This document shows, piece after piece, positions 52,252-61,981 of a DNA stretch of 64,000 bases. The translations under genes were made by a program, and so were the position numbers. Source of the DNA: Verrucomicrobiota bacterium (GTDB taxonomy: Bacteria; Verrucomicrobiota; Verrucomicrobiia; Opitutales; Opitutaceae); NCBI GenBank assembly GCA_016871755.1, contig VHCJ01000012.1:1-64000 (forward strand), written 5' to 3'. The notes beneath the pieces are model-generated. The model had not been told where the DNA came from, searched no databases, and was given only the letters and a program-made list of their open reading frames with translations. Each line of letters begins with the position of its first letter. Position 1 is the stretch's first letter.

Positions 52252-53796
52252 ATGGGCTTCTTCGATCGTTTTCGCTCCCGCAGGACGGAGCCAACCCCGG
52301 CCAACCCGTCGTCCCCGACTCCCTCCGAGAAAGCACCCGGCACCGCACCGAGTCCCGCGCCAGGCACCCGGCCCGACGCCGCGCTCTCTGCCGCCCCCGG
52401 CTTGACGGCGGCTGCGACATCCGGTCCGACGCCAGCCGCGGTGCCCAGCCCGGCATCCGCACCTGCACCCGCACCCAACACCGCGCCGCAGTCCCCGACC
52501 GGCGCATCGGTCGCCGGCACCCTGCTCGCCGCGCGTGAACGCCTGGACGCCCGCGACCTCGCGGGAGCCCTCGCGCTCTACGAGCCGCTGCTCGCCTCCG
52601 CCGGCGAACGCGCCGATGTGCTCGTCACCATCTCCGGCGATCTGGGTTCCACCGGCCACGTCGCCACCATCATCGAGCTCATCGCGCCGCGCTACGACGC
52701 AGAGCGCCACGGCCCCGCCACCGGGCTGAACCTGCTGCAGGCGTACCTCGCGACGCGCAATCCCACCGCCGCACGGCACCTGCTGGACATCCTCTTTGGC
52801 CTGGGGCGCCCGGAACTCGAGGAGCGTCTGCACGGATTCTCCAATGCCCTCGCGGATCTGATCGAGGCCGAGAGTCCGGGAATGATCCCGTCAAGCGCTC
52901 CCACCGACGCGGGAGGTCCGGGCGGCGCGGCCGCACCCGCACCGTCGGCGGGCACGCACATCAACCTCGTCACGATCAGCCAACCCATCTGGTTCTACGG
53001 GCTGGAGCCGATCAGCGAACGCATCCTCCCGGCGAAGGGTGACCGGATCCGCCGTGTCGCCTTCGCTCAACTCGCCCTGCCCGGCATCACCGACGCCGCG
53101 GAGCGCGCCCGCGCCCCCGAGGACGAACTCGGTCGGCTCTGCCGCGCCCTGCCGCTGTGGCTGGCCGAGACTTTCAGCTTCTCGCCGCTGTACGCTCCGA
53201 TCGGCACGCTTGGCGTGGTCGACGGCGCCCAGCACTACGCGGTGTTCCCGGCGGAGTGGTCGACCGACAATCTCCGCCAACTCGTCGAAACTCACAGCCA
53301 GCCGCTCGACTACATCGTCACCGGCGCACTCCGCCGTGTCACCGGCGACACCGAGGTCATCCTGCGCGTGTGGGAGGTGCGGAAATTCAGGGAGCGAAAG
53401 CAATTCATGGCGCGGTGGAACCCAGCCACCGCCGACACCGCCCTCGCCGGCCTCCACGAGCAGATCCGCCTGTTCATGGAGTGGCGCGGCTTCCCCGAGG
53501 GTCAGGGGGTTGCCTACACGCCTCCTCCTTCCCCGAGCGCGTGGCTCGAGGTGCTGGCGGCGTCCGCCACGTGCTTCCTCGGCGACAAGGGCCTGCTCCG
53601 GCCCGATCACGTGGCCGCGGTCGCCCCGCTGTTCTCCACCGCCGCCCAGACCGCGCTGGGCTCCGAGTCCGCCTCCCTCGCCTGGCTCACGCTGCAGGAC
53701 CGCGCGCGGCGGCTGAGTTTGGACGGGGCCGACTCCGGCGGCGCCCTGCTCGTGGACAGTCCGGTGGTCGGTGCCGCCCGCGCCCTCCTCGGTTGA
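52252..53796 (+). CDS. Unknown protein with a Pro/Ala-rich linker and helical core
   Basis: 514 residues. Begins MGFFDRFRSRR, then about 75 residues of Pro/Ala/Ser linker. TPR-like helices follow (LAARERLDARDLAGALALYEPLLASAG; LNLLQAYLATRNPTAARHLLDILFGLG). The C-terminal half (HINLVTISQPIWFYGLEPI, YAPIGTLGVVDGAQHYAVFP, LDYIVTGALRRVTGDTEVILRVWEVRKFRERKQF) looks like a compact alpha/beta domain. No family is recognised. It is cytosolic by absence of a signal. It converges on rlmN. Confidence 0.75.
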   Translation: MGFFDRFRSRRTEPTPANPSSPTPSEKAPGTAPSPAPGTRPDAALSAAPGLTAAATSGPTPAAVPSPASAPAPAPNTAPQSPTGASVAGTLLAARERLDARDLAGALALYEPLLASAGERADVLVTISGDLGSTGHVATIIELIAPRYDAERHGPATGLNLLQAYLATRNPTAARHLLDILFGLGRPELEERLHGFSNALADLIEAESPGMIPSSAPTDAGGPGGAAAPAPSAGTHINLVTISQPIWFYGLEPISERILPAKGDRIRRVAFAQLALPGITDAAERARAPEDELGRLCRALPLWLAETFSFSPLYAPIGTLGVVDGAQHYAVFPAEWSTDNLRQLVETHSQPLDYIVTGALRRVTGDTEVILRVWEVRKFRERKQFMARWNPATADTALAGLHEQIRLFMEWRGFPEGQGVAYTPPPSPSAWLEVLAASATCFLGDKGLLRPDHVAAVAPLFSTAAQTALGSESASLAWLTLQDRARRLSLDGADSGGALLVDSPVVGAARALLG

Positions 53797-53852
53797 GGTC
53801 TTGACCTCCCGTCAGCGGCCCGCGGGCGCCGCTCCCGCGCGCCGCCAGCGGG

Positions 53853-54914
53853 CTACCTCGTCACCGGCGCGCTCGCCAGCTGGCCGCAACCCGCCGCGAT
53901 ATCGATGCCGCGGCGCTGGCGCACCGTGCTGGGCAACCGATACTCCTCCGCAAGAACGGCCTGAAAGGCCTTGGCCGCCTCGCCCCGACCCGGCCGCCCG
54001 TCGTAGCCGCAGGTGGGGTTCAGCGGGATGAGATTCACCTGCGCCGGCAGACCGCGCAGGAGCCGCCCCACGGCGTGCGCGTGCTCGGCGGAGTCGTTCT
54101 TCCCCGCGATCAGGGTCCACTCGTAGAAGATCCTCCGCCCGGTCAACCGGCTGTAGGCCGCGCAGGCATCCATGAGTTCATCCAGCGGCCACGCCTTCGC
54201 CGCCGGCACCAGCGCCGCCCGCTCCTCCTGCGTGGCGGCATGCAGCGACACCGCGAGGCTGACCGGCTGGTTCTCGGCGGCCAGTCGCCGGATGCCCGGT
54301 ACCACGCCCACCGTGCTCAAGGTGATGCGGTCCGCCCCCAGCGAAAGTCCCGCCGAGTCCCGCACGATCCCGACCGCGCGCAGGGTCGCATCGTAATTGT
54401 GCAGCGGCTCACCCATGCCCATCAGCACGATGTTGCGCAGCCGGGGTTCGCCCGCCCGGCGCAGGGCGCGGGCGACGTGCACGACCTGCGCCACGATCTC
54501 GCCGGCCGTGAGGTGCCGCGTGAAACCCATCTGGCCGGTCGCACAGAAGACGCAGCCCATCGCACAGCCCGCCTGGGTGCTGATGCACGCCGTCGCTCGA
54601 CCCGTGAATCGCATCCGCACGGTCTCAATCGTCCGCCCGTCCGGCAGGGCGAGCAGGAACTTTCGGGTGAATCCATCCGACGAATCCGTCGAAAGGGCGG
54701 GCGGCAGCACCCCGAGGCGCGACTCGGCCTCCAGCCGGCGCCGGACTTTCGCCGGAAGCTCGGTCATCGCCCCGAAGTCATCCACCAGTTCCCAGTACAG
54801 GTAGTTCCAGAGACGCGCCGCGTGGACCGGAGAAAGCTCCCACTGCCGGAGTTGCTCCTCGAGCTCGGCGCGGGTCAGGCCGTAAAGATCCCACGGTGTC
54901 GCACCGGTCGTCAT
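53853..54914 (-). CDS. rlmN: Dual-specificity 23S rRNA (A2503)/tRNA (A37) methyltransferase
   Basis: 353 residues. Motifs: ISTQAGCAMGCVFCATGQMGF (radical-SAM CxxxCxxC near residue 108), VLMGMGEPLHNYDAT, LSLHAATQEER, GKNDSAEHA, LNPTCGYDG, and the second catalytic Cys in GIDIAAGCGQL near the C-terminus. Start ATG 54914 overlaps the stop of the PHP-phosphatase gene (ATGA), so translation is coupled. Confidence 0.94.
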   Translation of the reverse strand: MTTGATPWDLYGLTRAELEEQLRQWELSPVHAARLWNYLYWELVDDFGAMTELPAKVRRRLEAESRLGVLPPALSTDSSDGFTRKFLLALPDGRTIETVRMRFTGRATACISTQAGCAMGCVFCATGQMGFTRHLTAGEIVAQVVHVARALRRAGEPRLRNIVLMGMGEPLHNYDATLRAVGIVRDSAGLSLGADRITLSTVGVVPGIRRLAAENQPVSLAVSLHAATQEERAALVPAAKAWPLDELMDACAAYSRLTGRRIFYEWTLIAGKNDSAEHAHAVGRLLRGLPAQVNLIPLNPTCGYDGRPGRGEAAKAFQAVLAEEYRLPSTVRQRRGIDIAAGCGQLASAPVTR

Positions 54915-55765
54915 CGCGAAACCGGCTCCGCGGGCTCGGCGGCCCGCAGCGAGGCGCGGGCGGCCGCGAGGGGGACGGACTGCCGACGGCGATCGAGGAA
55001 AAAGGAGACCTCCCGGAAACCGGCCGCCTCCAGCATCCACAGGGCTTCCTCAAAGCGGTCCGCCACCCGCTCCGCCCGGTGGGCATCGGCGCCCAGCACG
55101 ACGGGAATGCCACGCTCCGCCATCAGGCGGAGCATGTCGCGGCCGGGATTCATTTCCGGGAACGCCTTGTTGAGTCCGCTGGTGTTCAGCTCCATCGCCA
55201 CGCCGGTGCGGGCGATCCGGTCGAGCGCCCGCTCCACATCCGGCCGGATCCGGACGAAGTCCCATTTGTCGGGCGCTTCATTCTTCACGAGGTCGGGGTG
55301 CGACAGGGTGTCGAAGAGGCCGCTCTCCGCCGCCTGCGCGAGGTGCTGGAAGTAGGTCTTCTGGTAGTCCCAGGCATCGCCGCGGTAGTACGCCGCGCGA
55401 TAAGGTGCCGTCTGCGTGTGCACGGACCCGAGCACATGGTGCAGCGGGGCGTGGGCGTGCAGCCGTTCCAGCCACGGCTCGATGCCGGGGAAATAGTCGC
55501 TCTCCAGCCCCAGCCGCACATCCACCCGGCCCTGCAGGCGCTCCCGCGCGCCGGCGATCAGGGCGACGTAGTGGTCGAACTGCTCCGGATCCATGCGCCA
55601 CTGCCGCGAGTGGCCGTCGGGCAGGGGGCAGTGGCAGGTGAACACGATGCCCCGCAGCCCGCGGGCCTCCGCCCGGAGGGCGTAGTCCTCGGGCGCACCC
55701 GTCGCATGCTTGCACAGCGGCGTGTGCGCATGGGACTCGTAGAGCAAGGGAGCAGTCGTAAACAT
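54911..55765 (-). CDS. PHP-family histidinol-phosphatase-like protein
   Basis: 284 residues. Metal-site motifs: YESHAHTPLCKHATG near residue 9, FTCHCPLPDG near 45, GLESDYFPG near 90, LGSVHT near 115, DTLSHPDLVK and VVLGADAHRAERVADRF near 225. Matches HisK-type phosphatases that dephosphorylate L-histidinol phosphate; other PHP activities are possible, since no his genes lie nearby. ATG 55765 is used; TTG 55768 precedes it. Coupled to rlmN. Confidence 0.83.
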   Translation of the reverse strand: MFTTAPLLYESHAHTPLCKHATGAPEDYALRAEARGLRGIVFTCHCPLPDGHSRQWRMDPEQFDHYVALIAGARERLQGRVDVRLGLESDYFPGIEPWLERLHAHAPLHHVLGSVHTQTAPYRAAYYRGDAWDYQKTYFQHLAQAAESGLFDTLSHPDLVKNEAPDKWDFVRIRPDVERALDRIARTGVAMELNTSGLNKAFPEMNPGRDMLRLMAERGIPVVLGADAHRAERVADRFEEALWMLEAAGFREVSFFLDRRRQSVPLAAARASLRAAEPAEPVSR

Positions 55766-55818
55766 CAACCGCTCAGCCTACGCCGATTCCGCAGCGCCGC
55801 AATCCTGCGCACGCCCGC

Positions 55819-57231
55819 TCAGAAGAACGTCAGGTAACGTCCCTCGGCCAAGCGACGGATGAGCAGCGCGAGCTCCATCGTGTGGTAGTCGCCCCACATC
55901 GACGACTCGCCGCACGGCACCTTGCGGCCCTTCGGCACGTAGTCCCAGCCGTTCGGGCGGTGGTAGACGCTGTGCAGGAGGAGGCCTTGGTGGCGCGGGT
56001 CAACCGACAGGTACGGCTCGTCGAAGAGGGTGTTGGCCACCGTGAGCCCGGCCTGCAGGTAACGCGCACCGGCGGCCTTTTGCCCATGGTTCTGCAGCCA
56101 GCGGCCCAGACGGAGGAAACCCTGCGCCGTGATCGCGGCCGCGGAGCTGTCGACGGGCTCATGGTCATTGAACGGATCCGCCGCCCGCGCCGTGAAGTCA
56201 CCCAGGCGGTGGGTGTTCAACGCGCAGCTGTCCCAGTAGGGCACGCCATCGCGGGAGGAGTAGCCGTCGATGTAGTAATCGCTGGTGGCCTGCGCCGTCT
56301 CACGGAAGAGCTCCGTCACGGCCGCGCGCCCGCCGACGCCCTCGAGCGCCGCGTCCGGCACGGAGTCGAGGAATTCGAGCTGCTCGGCGTAACCGCAGAT
56401 GATCCAAGCCGCCCCGCGCGTCCAGGTGGTGAACGGCGAGTAGCCCTGCTGGGAGCTTGGGCAGCGGAACTGGCCGTCGTTGCGGTTGAAGACCGACTCA
56501 TGCGCCACGCGGCCGCGCACGTCGTAGCTGTCGCGGCCCTGGCCGAAGAAGACGTTGAACCGGGCGGTCGTCGCCGCGTGCTCGATCGCGCGATGGAGCA
56601 GGTTGATCGGCTTGTCACCCTCGCCCATCAGCGCATGGCCGAGTTGGTGCGCCACGACCAGCGAGCGCATGGAGCGGATGGTGTCGGCGAAGAGGGACTG
56701 CGGCCCGTTGAAGGAGTAGACGTAGCCACCCGGAACCACGCCCGGGGCGCCGGCGACCGGGGACCACGGTGCCTTCACCGAGGTCGTGGCGTAGCGGGCC
56801 GCCTGCACGGCGCCGGAGACCTTCAGCGCGAGCTCACAGAAGTTCATCTCGTCGGCGTTCGCCGGAATGCGGCCCTCGCGCTGGAGGCGGCGGAGGTTGC
56901 CGTAGGTGGACACGTTGTTGAAGCCGTGGTCGTGCACGCCGACGTGGGAGACGTGCGACGCCATGAGCGCGATCGTCTTGCGGCGGCCGAGCTCGAGGAA
57001 GTCGGCCTCGCCGGTGGCGTCGTACTGCAGGAACGCCATGCCGAATTGAAAGCCCTGCGTCCACTCGGTCCAGCCGCGCGAGGTGTAGCGGCCCTTCACG
57101 GTGAAGACCGGGGTGCCTTTCGCGGGATCCCACGCGGCATCGATCGCGCGGATCTTGCGGCCGGCGAGTTCGAAGACGCGGTCGGTCTTCCGCTGCAGTT
57201 TCTGGGGCGTGAGCTTGAGATCGATTTTCAT
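55819..57231 (-). CDS. GH88/GH105-type unsaturated glucuronyl hydrolase-like enzyme
   Basis: 470 residues; no signal peptide, so probably cytosolic. Alpha/alpha barrel features: RGWTEWTQGFQFGMAFLQY, VGVHDHGFNNVSTYGNLRRL with the conserved Asp of the HD-GF motif near residue 97, YSPFTTWTRGAAWIICGYA with the family W-x-RG-x-AW, and DSCALNTH followed by DSSAAAITAQGFLRLG. These hydrolyse unsaturated glucuronyl or galacturonyl oligosaccharides left by polysaccharide lyases. Single gene, divergent from pdxH. Confidence 0.78.
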   Translation of the reverse strand: MKIDLKLTPQKLQRKTDRVFELAGRKIRAIDAAWDPAKGTPVFTVKGRYTSRGWTEWTQGFQFGMAFLQYDATGEADFLELGRRKTIALMASHVSHVGVHDHGFNNVSTYGNLRRLQREGRIPANADEMNFCELALKVSGAVQAARYATTSVKAPWSPVAGAPGVVPGGYVYSFNGPQSLFADTIRSMRSLVVAHQLGHALMGEGDKPINLLHRAIEHAATTARFNVFFGQGRDSYDVRGRVAHESVFNRNDGQFRCPSSQQGYSPFTTWTRGAAWIICGYAEQLEFLDSVPDAALEGVGGRAAVTELFRETAQATSDYYIDGYSSRDGVPYWDSCALNTHRLGDFTARAADPFNDHEPVDSSAAAITAQGFLRLGRWLQNHGQKAAGARYLQAGLTVANTLFDEPYLSVDPRHQGLLLHSVYHRPNGWDYVPKGRKVPCGESSMWGDYHTMELALLIRRLAEGRYLTFF

Positions 57232-57463
57232 GACGAAGGGTCGGGGGAAAAAGCGGTGGCCGGAGACGGCCGCGGTCCCTGCAGCCTGCCCGGCGGCCGG
57301 GACGAAACAAGGCCGAATCCGGCCGCGAGCGGTTTCGTGCTAATCCGGATCGGATTTGTCGCCCCGCCCGGGCGCGGCCGCGCCGGTGGAGCCTCGCCCA
57401 CCTCCCGGCGACGAAGGCATTTTCGCCGTGCTTCGGCGTCCGAAGTCGCTAGCGTTCGCAATC

Positions 57464-58105
57464 ATGGCCCTCGCCGATCTCCGCCGCGATTACAGCCTCG
57501 CCGGGCTGCAGGAGAAGGATCTCGCCCGCGATCCGTTCCGCCAGTTTGAGACGTGGTTCCAGGAAGCCACGGCGGCGAAAGTGCCGGAGCCGAACGCGAT
57601 GGTCCTCAGCACCGCGACGCGCGAAGGACGGCCCTCGGCGCGCACCGTCCTGCTCAAGGGCATGGACGGGCGCGGCTTCATGTTCTTCACGAACTACGAG
57701 AGCCGGAAGGGCCGGGAGATCGAGGCCAATCCCTTCGCCACGCTGGTCTTCCCGTGGATCGCGCTGGAGCGGCAGGTCATCATCGAAGGCGCGCTCACCC
57801 GGCTCGCCCGGGAGGAAAGCACTGCTTACTTCCACTCGCGGCCCCGCGCGAGCCAGCTTGCCGCCTGGGTGTCACGGCAGAGCAGCGTGGTGCCCGACCG
57901 CTCCGCGCTGGAGAGCGGCATGAAGGCCGTCGAACAGAAGCACGCGGGGGGAGAGGTGCCGGTGCCGCCGTTCTGGGGCGGGTACCTGCTCACGCCCGCA
58001 TCGGTCGAATTCTGGCAGGGACGCAGGAGCCGGCTCCATGATCGCCTGCGCTACCGCCGCGAGCAGGCGGGCGGGCCGTGGATCGTCGAGCGGCTTTCGC
58101 CCTGA
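57464..58105 (+). CDS. pdxH: Pyridoxamine/pyridoxine 5'-phosphate oxidase
   Basis: 213 residues, standard length. Seen: LRRDYSLAGLQEKDLARDPF, AMVLSTATREGRPSARTVLLKG (FMN phosphate), FFTNYESRKGREI, YFHSRPRASQLAAWVSRQS, FWGGYLLTPASVEFWQGRRSRLHDR and the closing IVERLSP. FMN enzyme producing PLP. ATG 57464 is the first start after a TAATCC-type upstream stretch. Confidence 0.94.
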   Translation: MALADLRRDYSLAGLQEKDLARDPFRQFETWFQEATAAKVPEPNAMVLSTATREGRPSARTVLLKGMDGRGFMFFTNYESRKGREIEANPFATLVFPWIALERQVIIEGALTRLAREESTAYFHSRPRASQLAAWVSRQSSVVPDRSALESGMKAVEQKHAGGEVPVPPFWGGYLLTPASVEFWQGRRSRLHDRLRYRREQAGGPWIVERLSP

Positions 58106-58143
58106 ACCCGCTGGCGCGCTGCGGCGCGCCGGGCTCGTCGGAC

Positions 58144-58656
58144 ATGCTCTACCTCGTTCGCCACGCGCACGCCGTTCCGGAGGAAGAGGATCCGGAGCGA
58201 CCGCTCAACCTCCAGGGCGCCACGGAGTGCACGCAGTTGATCCGTTTCTTCCGCAGCAACGGCGCCCTGCCGGGGCTCCAGTTCTGGCACAGCCCGCTCG
58301 CCCGCTCCCGGCAGACGGCGGATCGCCTCGCCGCCGCGCTCGCCCCCGACGCCGTGCGTCTCGAAACGCCCGGACTCCTGCCTGAGGACGATCCGGAGCC
58401 GATGTCCCGGCGTCTCGACACCCTCGGCACCGAGGCCGCGATCGTGATCGTGGGGCACGAGCCTCACCTCGCCCATCTGGCGTCGTTGCTCCTGACCGAC
58501 CGCGCCAAGCCGGCCGTGATCGATCTCCCCAAGGGCGGCGTCCTGGCCCTGCGCCGCAAGAAGATGCCGCACCGCAAGACCGCCCACCCGCGCTGGCAGC
58601 TCTGCTGGATGGTCGTGCCCTCCCTCCTCGCCGACACGCCGGCACCGGGAGGCTGA
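58144..58656 (+). CDS. sixA: SixA-like phosphohistidine phosphatase
   Basis: 170 residues. RHG-type nucleophile motif MLYLVRHAHAV at the N-terminus, HSPLARSRQTADRLAAAL near 60, and the second His in IVIVGHEPHLAHLASLLL near 105. Typical length and layout of SixA. Removes phosphate from phosphohistidine, for example on phosphotransfer proteins. It follows pdxH by 38 bp and may share its transcript. Confidence 0.86.
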   Translation: MLYLVRHAHAVPEEEDPERPLNLQGATECTQLIRFFRSNGALPGLQFWHSPLARSRQTADRLAAALAPDAVRLETPGLLPEDDPEPMSRRLDTLGTEAAIVIVGHEPHLAHLASLLLTDRAKPAVIDLPKGGVLALRRKKMPHRKTAHPRWQLCWMVVPSLLADTPAPGG

Positions 58657-58933
58657 GCCAGCGGATGACGGCGATCCGGCCGCGGGGCCATCCCCGCAGC
58701 GGTCCGAGGGGGGCCTGCCGCCGTCGCGACCGGAACCGCCTCGGCGGGCCATGCGACGGCGTCGGGGCCGGAGACTCGGGATCGGACCGCTCCGAGACGA
58801 CGACGCGGGCAGGGCTCTGCTGAACGTTGAGTCAATTCCTTCGCCGGACAGCGGCTCTCCGGCTTGAAGACTGGCCGATCCGTCGCAGTTTGCTGCGCGT
58901 TCCCCCACCCCCAAGCGACGAGTCTCCCCACCC

Positions 58934-60589
58934 ATGCCCTCCCCCGAAAGTCCCTCCCCTGATTCGGCCCTGCTTCGTTCCGTCGAGGGTCAATCCCTCT
59001 CCCAGCGTCTGCCCGTCTACCTGAAGCTATCCGGACCGGGTTGGCTCCAAAGCGCGATCACGCTCGGGGGTGGATCCCTCTCCGGCAGTCTCTACCTTGG
59101 GGTGCTCGGCGGCTTTGGTCTGCTCTGGCTCCAGCCTCTGGCCATGATCATGGGCATCGTGATGCTCATGGCCATCGGCTACGTCGTGATGCACACCGGT
59201 CGCCGTCCTCTCGGAGCCATCGCGGAGCACGTGAATCCGGTGCTCGCGTTCGGGTGGGCCGCGGCCTCGCTCGTCGCGAGCATGGTCTGGGCGATGCCCC
59301 AGTACTCCCTCGCGATCGGCGTGCTGCAGCAGAACCTGCTCCCCGGATGGCTGGGTGCGACCGGACCCTTCGGCGAGTTCGGCGGCCGGCTGCTTCCCAC
59401 CGCCGTCGTGCTCGCCTTCTCCACGTACATCACGTGGAACTACACGAAGGGCGGGCGGGGCGTGAAGATCTACGAGGGCATCCTCAAGGTCATGGTCGGC
59501 GTGATCGTCGCCTGCTTCGCGGGCGTCATCCTGCGCCTGACGTTCTCGCCGGGCGGCCTCGATTGGGGTGCGACGTTCGCCGGGTTTGTCCCCGACTTCA
59601 CCCTGCTCGGCCGTCCTGCGGATGCCTTCCTGCCGCTCATCGAAGCGACGGACGCGGCCCACCGGGCCTTTTGGACGAGCGTGATCGTTGACAATCAGCG
59701 CGACGTGATCGTGGCCGCCGCCGCGACCGCCGTCGGCATCAACATGACGTTTCTCTTTCCGTACTCCATCCTGCGGCGCGGCTGGGGGAAGGAGTTCGTC
59801 GGCCTTTGTCGCTTCGATCTCGCGACGGGCATGTTCATTCCCTTTGTCCTCGCGACCAGCTTCGTCGTGATGGCTGCGGCCTCCCAGTTCCACGCCGCGC
59901 CGCAGCCGGGCCTGCTCAACGCCGCCGGCGAGGTGCAGTACTCGGGCGCGGCTTCGGCCCGCCAGGTGCGTGAATTCGAAACCCTCCTCGCGAAGGTGCC
60001 GACTGCCGCCGAGGCTCCGGTCTCGAACGCCGACCGCACCCTTGCCGCGATGCTGGTGACGCGGGATGCGTCGCACTTGGCCGCCGCGCTCGAACCGCTC
60101 ACCGGGCCGTTCATCGGGCGCATCATCTTCGGCCTCGGCGTCTTGGGCATGACCCTGTCCACCATCACGCTCCTGATGCTGATCTCCGGCATGGTGGTCT
60201 GCGAATTCTTCAACCGGCCGCTGACGGGCTGGACGTTCCGCCTCGGCAGTCTTCTGGCCGCCTCCGGCGCGCTGGGGCCGTTCCTGTGGAGCAAGGCGTC
60301 ATTCTGGCTGGCGGTGCCGACGTCGGTCTTCGCCTTCATCCTCATGCCGATCGCCTACCTGACGTTCTTCCTGATGATGAACCAGCGCTCCCTGCTCGGC
60401 GACGCGATGCCCCGTGGCGCCGCTCGCTGGCGGTGGAATGTGCTGATGGGCGCCTGCCTCGCCGTCGTCGGCGGCGCGAGTGCGTTCATGCTCTGGAAGA
60501 AAGGCGGCGTCTGGGGCCTCAGCGCCGCGGGCGTTTTCCTGGCGGCCGCCTTGGTCGTCGACCTGCGACGCCGCGCCGCGCGGAGCTGA
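58934..60589 (+). CDS. Nramp-like divalent-metal transporter family protein
   Basis: 551 residues, about 11 membrane segments. The Nramp segment-1 region appears as LKLSGPGWLQSAITLGGGSLSGSL; the canonical DPGN metal ligands are not seen there, so substrate or mechanism may differ from true Nramp. Segment 6 region is ATAVGINMTFLFPYSIL. A loop of about 100 residues with ADRTLAAMLVTRD is inserted between segments 7 and 8. I found no manganese riboswitch signature in the 277 bp before it. Confidence 0.75.
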   Translation: MPSPESPSPDSALLRSVEGQSLSQRLPVYLKLSGPGWLQSAITLGGGSLSGSLYLGVLGGFGLLWLQPLAMIMGIVMLMAIGYVVMHTGRRPLGAIAEHVNPVLAFGWAAASLVASMVWAMPQYSLAIGVLQQNLLPGWLGATGPFGEFGGRLLPTAVVLAFSTYITWNYTKGGRGVKIYEGILKVMVGVIVACFAGVILRLTFSPGGLDWGATFAGFVPDFTLLGRPADAFLPLIEATDAAHRAFWTSVIVDNQRDVIVAAAATAVGINMTFLFPYSILRRGWGKEFVGLCRFDLATGMFIPFVLATSFVVMAAASQFHAAPQPGLLNAAGEVQYSGAASARQVREFETLLAKVPTAAEAPVSNADRTLAAMLVTRDASHLAAALEPLTGPFIGRIIFGLGVLGMTLSTITLLMLISGMVVCEFFNRPLTGWTFRLGSLLAASGALGPFLWSKASFWLAVPTSVFAFILMPIAYLTFFLMMNQRSLLGDAMPRGAARWRWNVLMGACLAVVGGASAFMLWKKGGVWGLSAAGVFLAAALVVDLRRRAARS

Positions 60590-60607
60590 GCGGCGGAGGC
60601 GTCAGCG

Positions 60608-61762
60608 TCAGCCGCGTTTGAGCCGGAGCAGGCGCTCGCCGGCGGCATGCAGGGTGGCGGGGCGCTTGGCGAAGTTCAGCCGGACGAAGCGGTTCTCCGG
60701 CTCGGGGAAGAAGCTTGAGCCCGGCACCGGCGCCACACCGATCTCCCGCGCCATCCAACGCGAAAACTCCACGTCGTTCGCCTGTCCAAAGGGCGAAATG
60801 TCGAGCATCACGAAATAGGCGCCCTCCGGCCGGGTGTAGGCGAGTCCGGTCCGATCCAAGTATCCGCAAAGGATGTCGCGCTGCGCCGCGTACTCCGCCG
60901 CCAGCTGCGCATAATACTCCGGGCCATACCCGAGCGCCGTCACCACCGCATGCTGCAGGGGCGCGGCCGCACCGACGGTCAGGAAGTCGTGGACCTTCCG
61001 CGCCTGCGCGATGATCTCCGCCGGGGCGTGGACGTAGCCGAGGCGCCAACCGGTGATCGAGAAGGTCTTCGAGAGCGAGGAGCAGGTCAGGGTCCGCTTC
61101 GCCATCCCGGGCAGGGTCGCAAACGCGATGTGCTTCCGACCGTCAAACACGATGTGTTCGTACACTTCGTCCGTAATGACGAAGGTATCGAACTCCTCGG
61201 CCAACGCCGCGATCTGCCCGAGTTCCTCGCGGGTGAAGACCCGGCCGGTGGGGTTCGAGGGATTGCAGAGCACGAAGGCCTTCAGGCCACGGGCAAACGC
61301 CGCGCGGAGTTGCGCCGGATCGAAGCCGTAACCCAGCGGCTGCAGGGGCACGTGCACCGGCGTGGCCCCGGTCAGGATGGCGTCCGCATTGTAGTTTTCG
61401 TAGAAGGGCGAGAAGAGACCGACCCGGTCCCCGGGGTCGCAGACGGTCATCATCGCCACCATCATCGCCTCGGTCGCGCCGCAGGTGACGACGAGTTCAC
61501 GCTGCGGATCCACCGGCAGGCCGCTGAAGTGCGTCAGCTTGGCCGCCAACGCATTCCGCAGCTCCGGTGAGCCCCACGTGATGGCGTACTGATGCCGGCC
61601 GGCGTCCATCGCCGCCTTGGCTGCGGCGACCAGCGACGCCGGGGGATCGCTGTCCGGAAAGCCTTGGGCGAGGTTGATCGCCCCGTGCTCCTGGGCCACG
61701 CGGGTCATCTCCCGGATCAGGGACTCGGTGAAGGAGGAAGTGCGGCGCGAGGTCGCGGGCAT
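60608..61762 (-). CDS. Class I/II PLP aminotransferase
   Basis: 384 residues. Motifs: INLAQGFPDSDPPASLV, VTCGATEAMMVAMMTVC, the PLP-binding Asn in VLCNPSNPTGRVFTREEL, DEVYEHIVFDG, and the Schiff-base Lys in CSSLSKTFSITGWRLGY. Close to the methionine/kynurenine-type aminotransferases (YbdL-like). ATG 61762 gives a normal N-terminus. Converges on the Nramp-like gene and diverges from the nifJ remnant. Confidence 0.88.
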   Translation of the reverse strand: MPATSRRTSSFTESLIREMTRVAQEHGAINLAQGFPDSDPPASLVAAAKAAMDAGRHQYAITWGSPELRNALAAKLTHFSGLPVDPQRELVVTCGATEAMMVAMMTVCDPGDRVGLFSPFYENYNADAILTGATPVHVPLQPLGYGFDPAQLRAAFARGLKAFVLCNPSNPTGRVFTREELGQIAALAEEFDTFVITDEVYEHIVFDGRKHIAFATLPGMAKRTLTCSSLSKTFSITGWRLGYVHAPAEIIAQARKVHDFLTVGAAAPLQHAVVTALGYGPEYYAQLAAEYAAQRDILCGYLDRTGLAYTRPEGAYFVMLDISPFGQANDVEFSRWMAREIGVAPVPGSSFFPEPENRFVRLNFAKRPATLHAAGERLLRLKRG

Positions 61763-61981
61763 GGCGGGGACGTTCGCACCGGCACCGCCGGCGGCGAGCA
61801 AAAAGCGTTCACCGCGGGGGAGTTCCCGAACCAGGACCCGGCGTGGTCCCGGGGGGTGGCCGCCCCGCTCGCAAGATTTGCACCGCCAAAGCCAACCCCT
61901 GCGGAGCGGGCCCCGGCACCCAACTGCCATGATGGTCCAACCGCATCGGTCGTCGATCGGCCGCCCCGCGCGCCCCCACCC

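Noticed and set aside
50984-52405. 473-codon plus-strand frame through the pseudoenzyme end and the following gap
   Set aside because: Arg/His/Pro-rich with no motif; out of frame with the supported pseudoenzyme gene and overlapping the peptide gene.
58657-58933. Possible manganese riboswitch before the Nramp-like gene
   Set aside because: No yybP-ykoY-type conserved elements or matching hairpins found.
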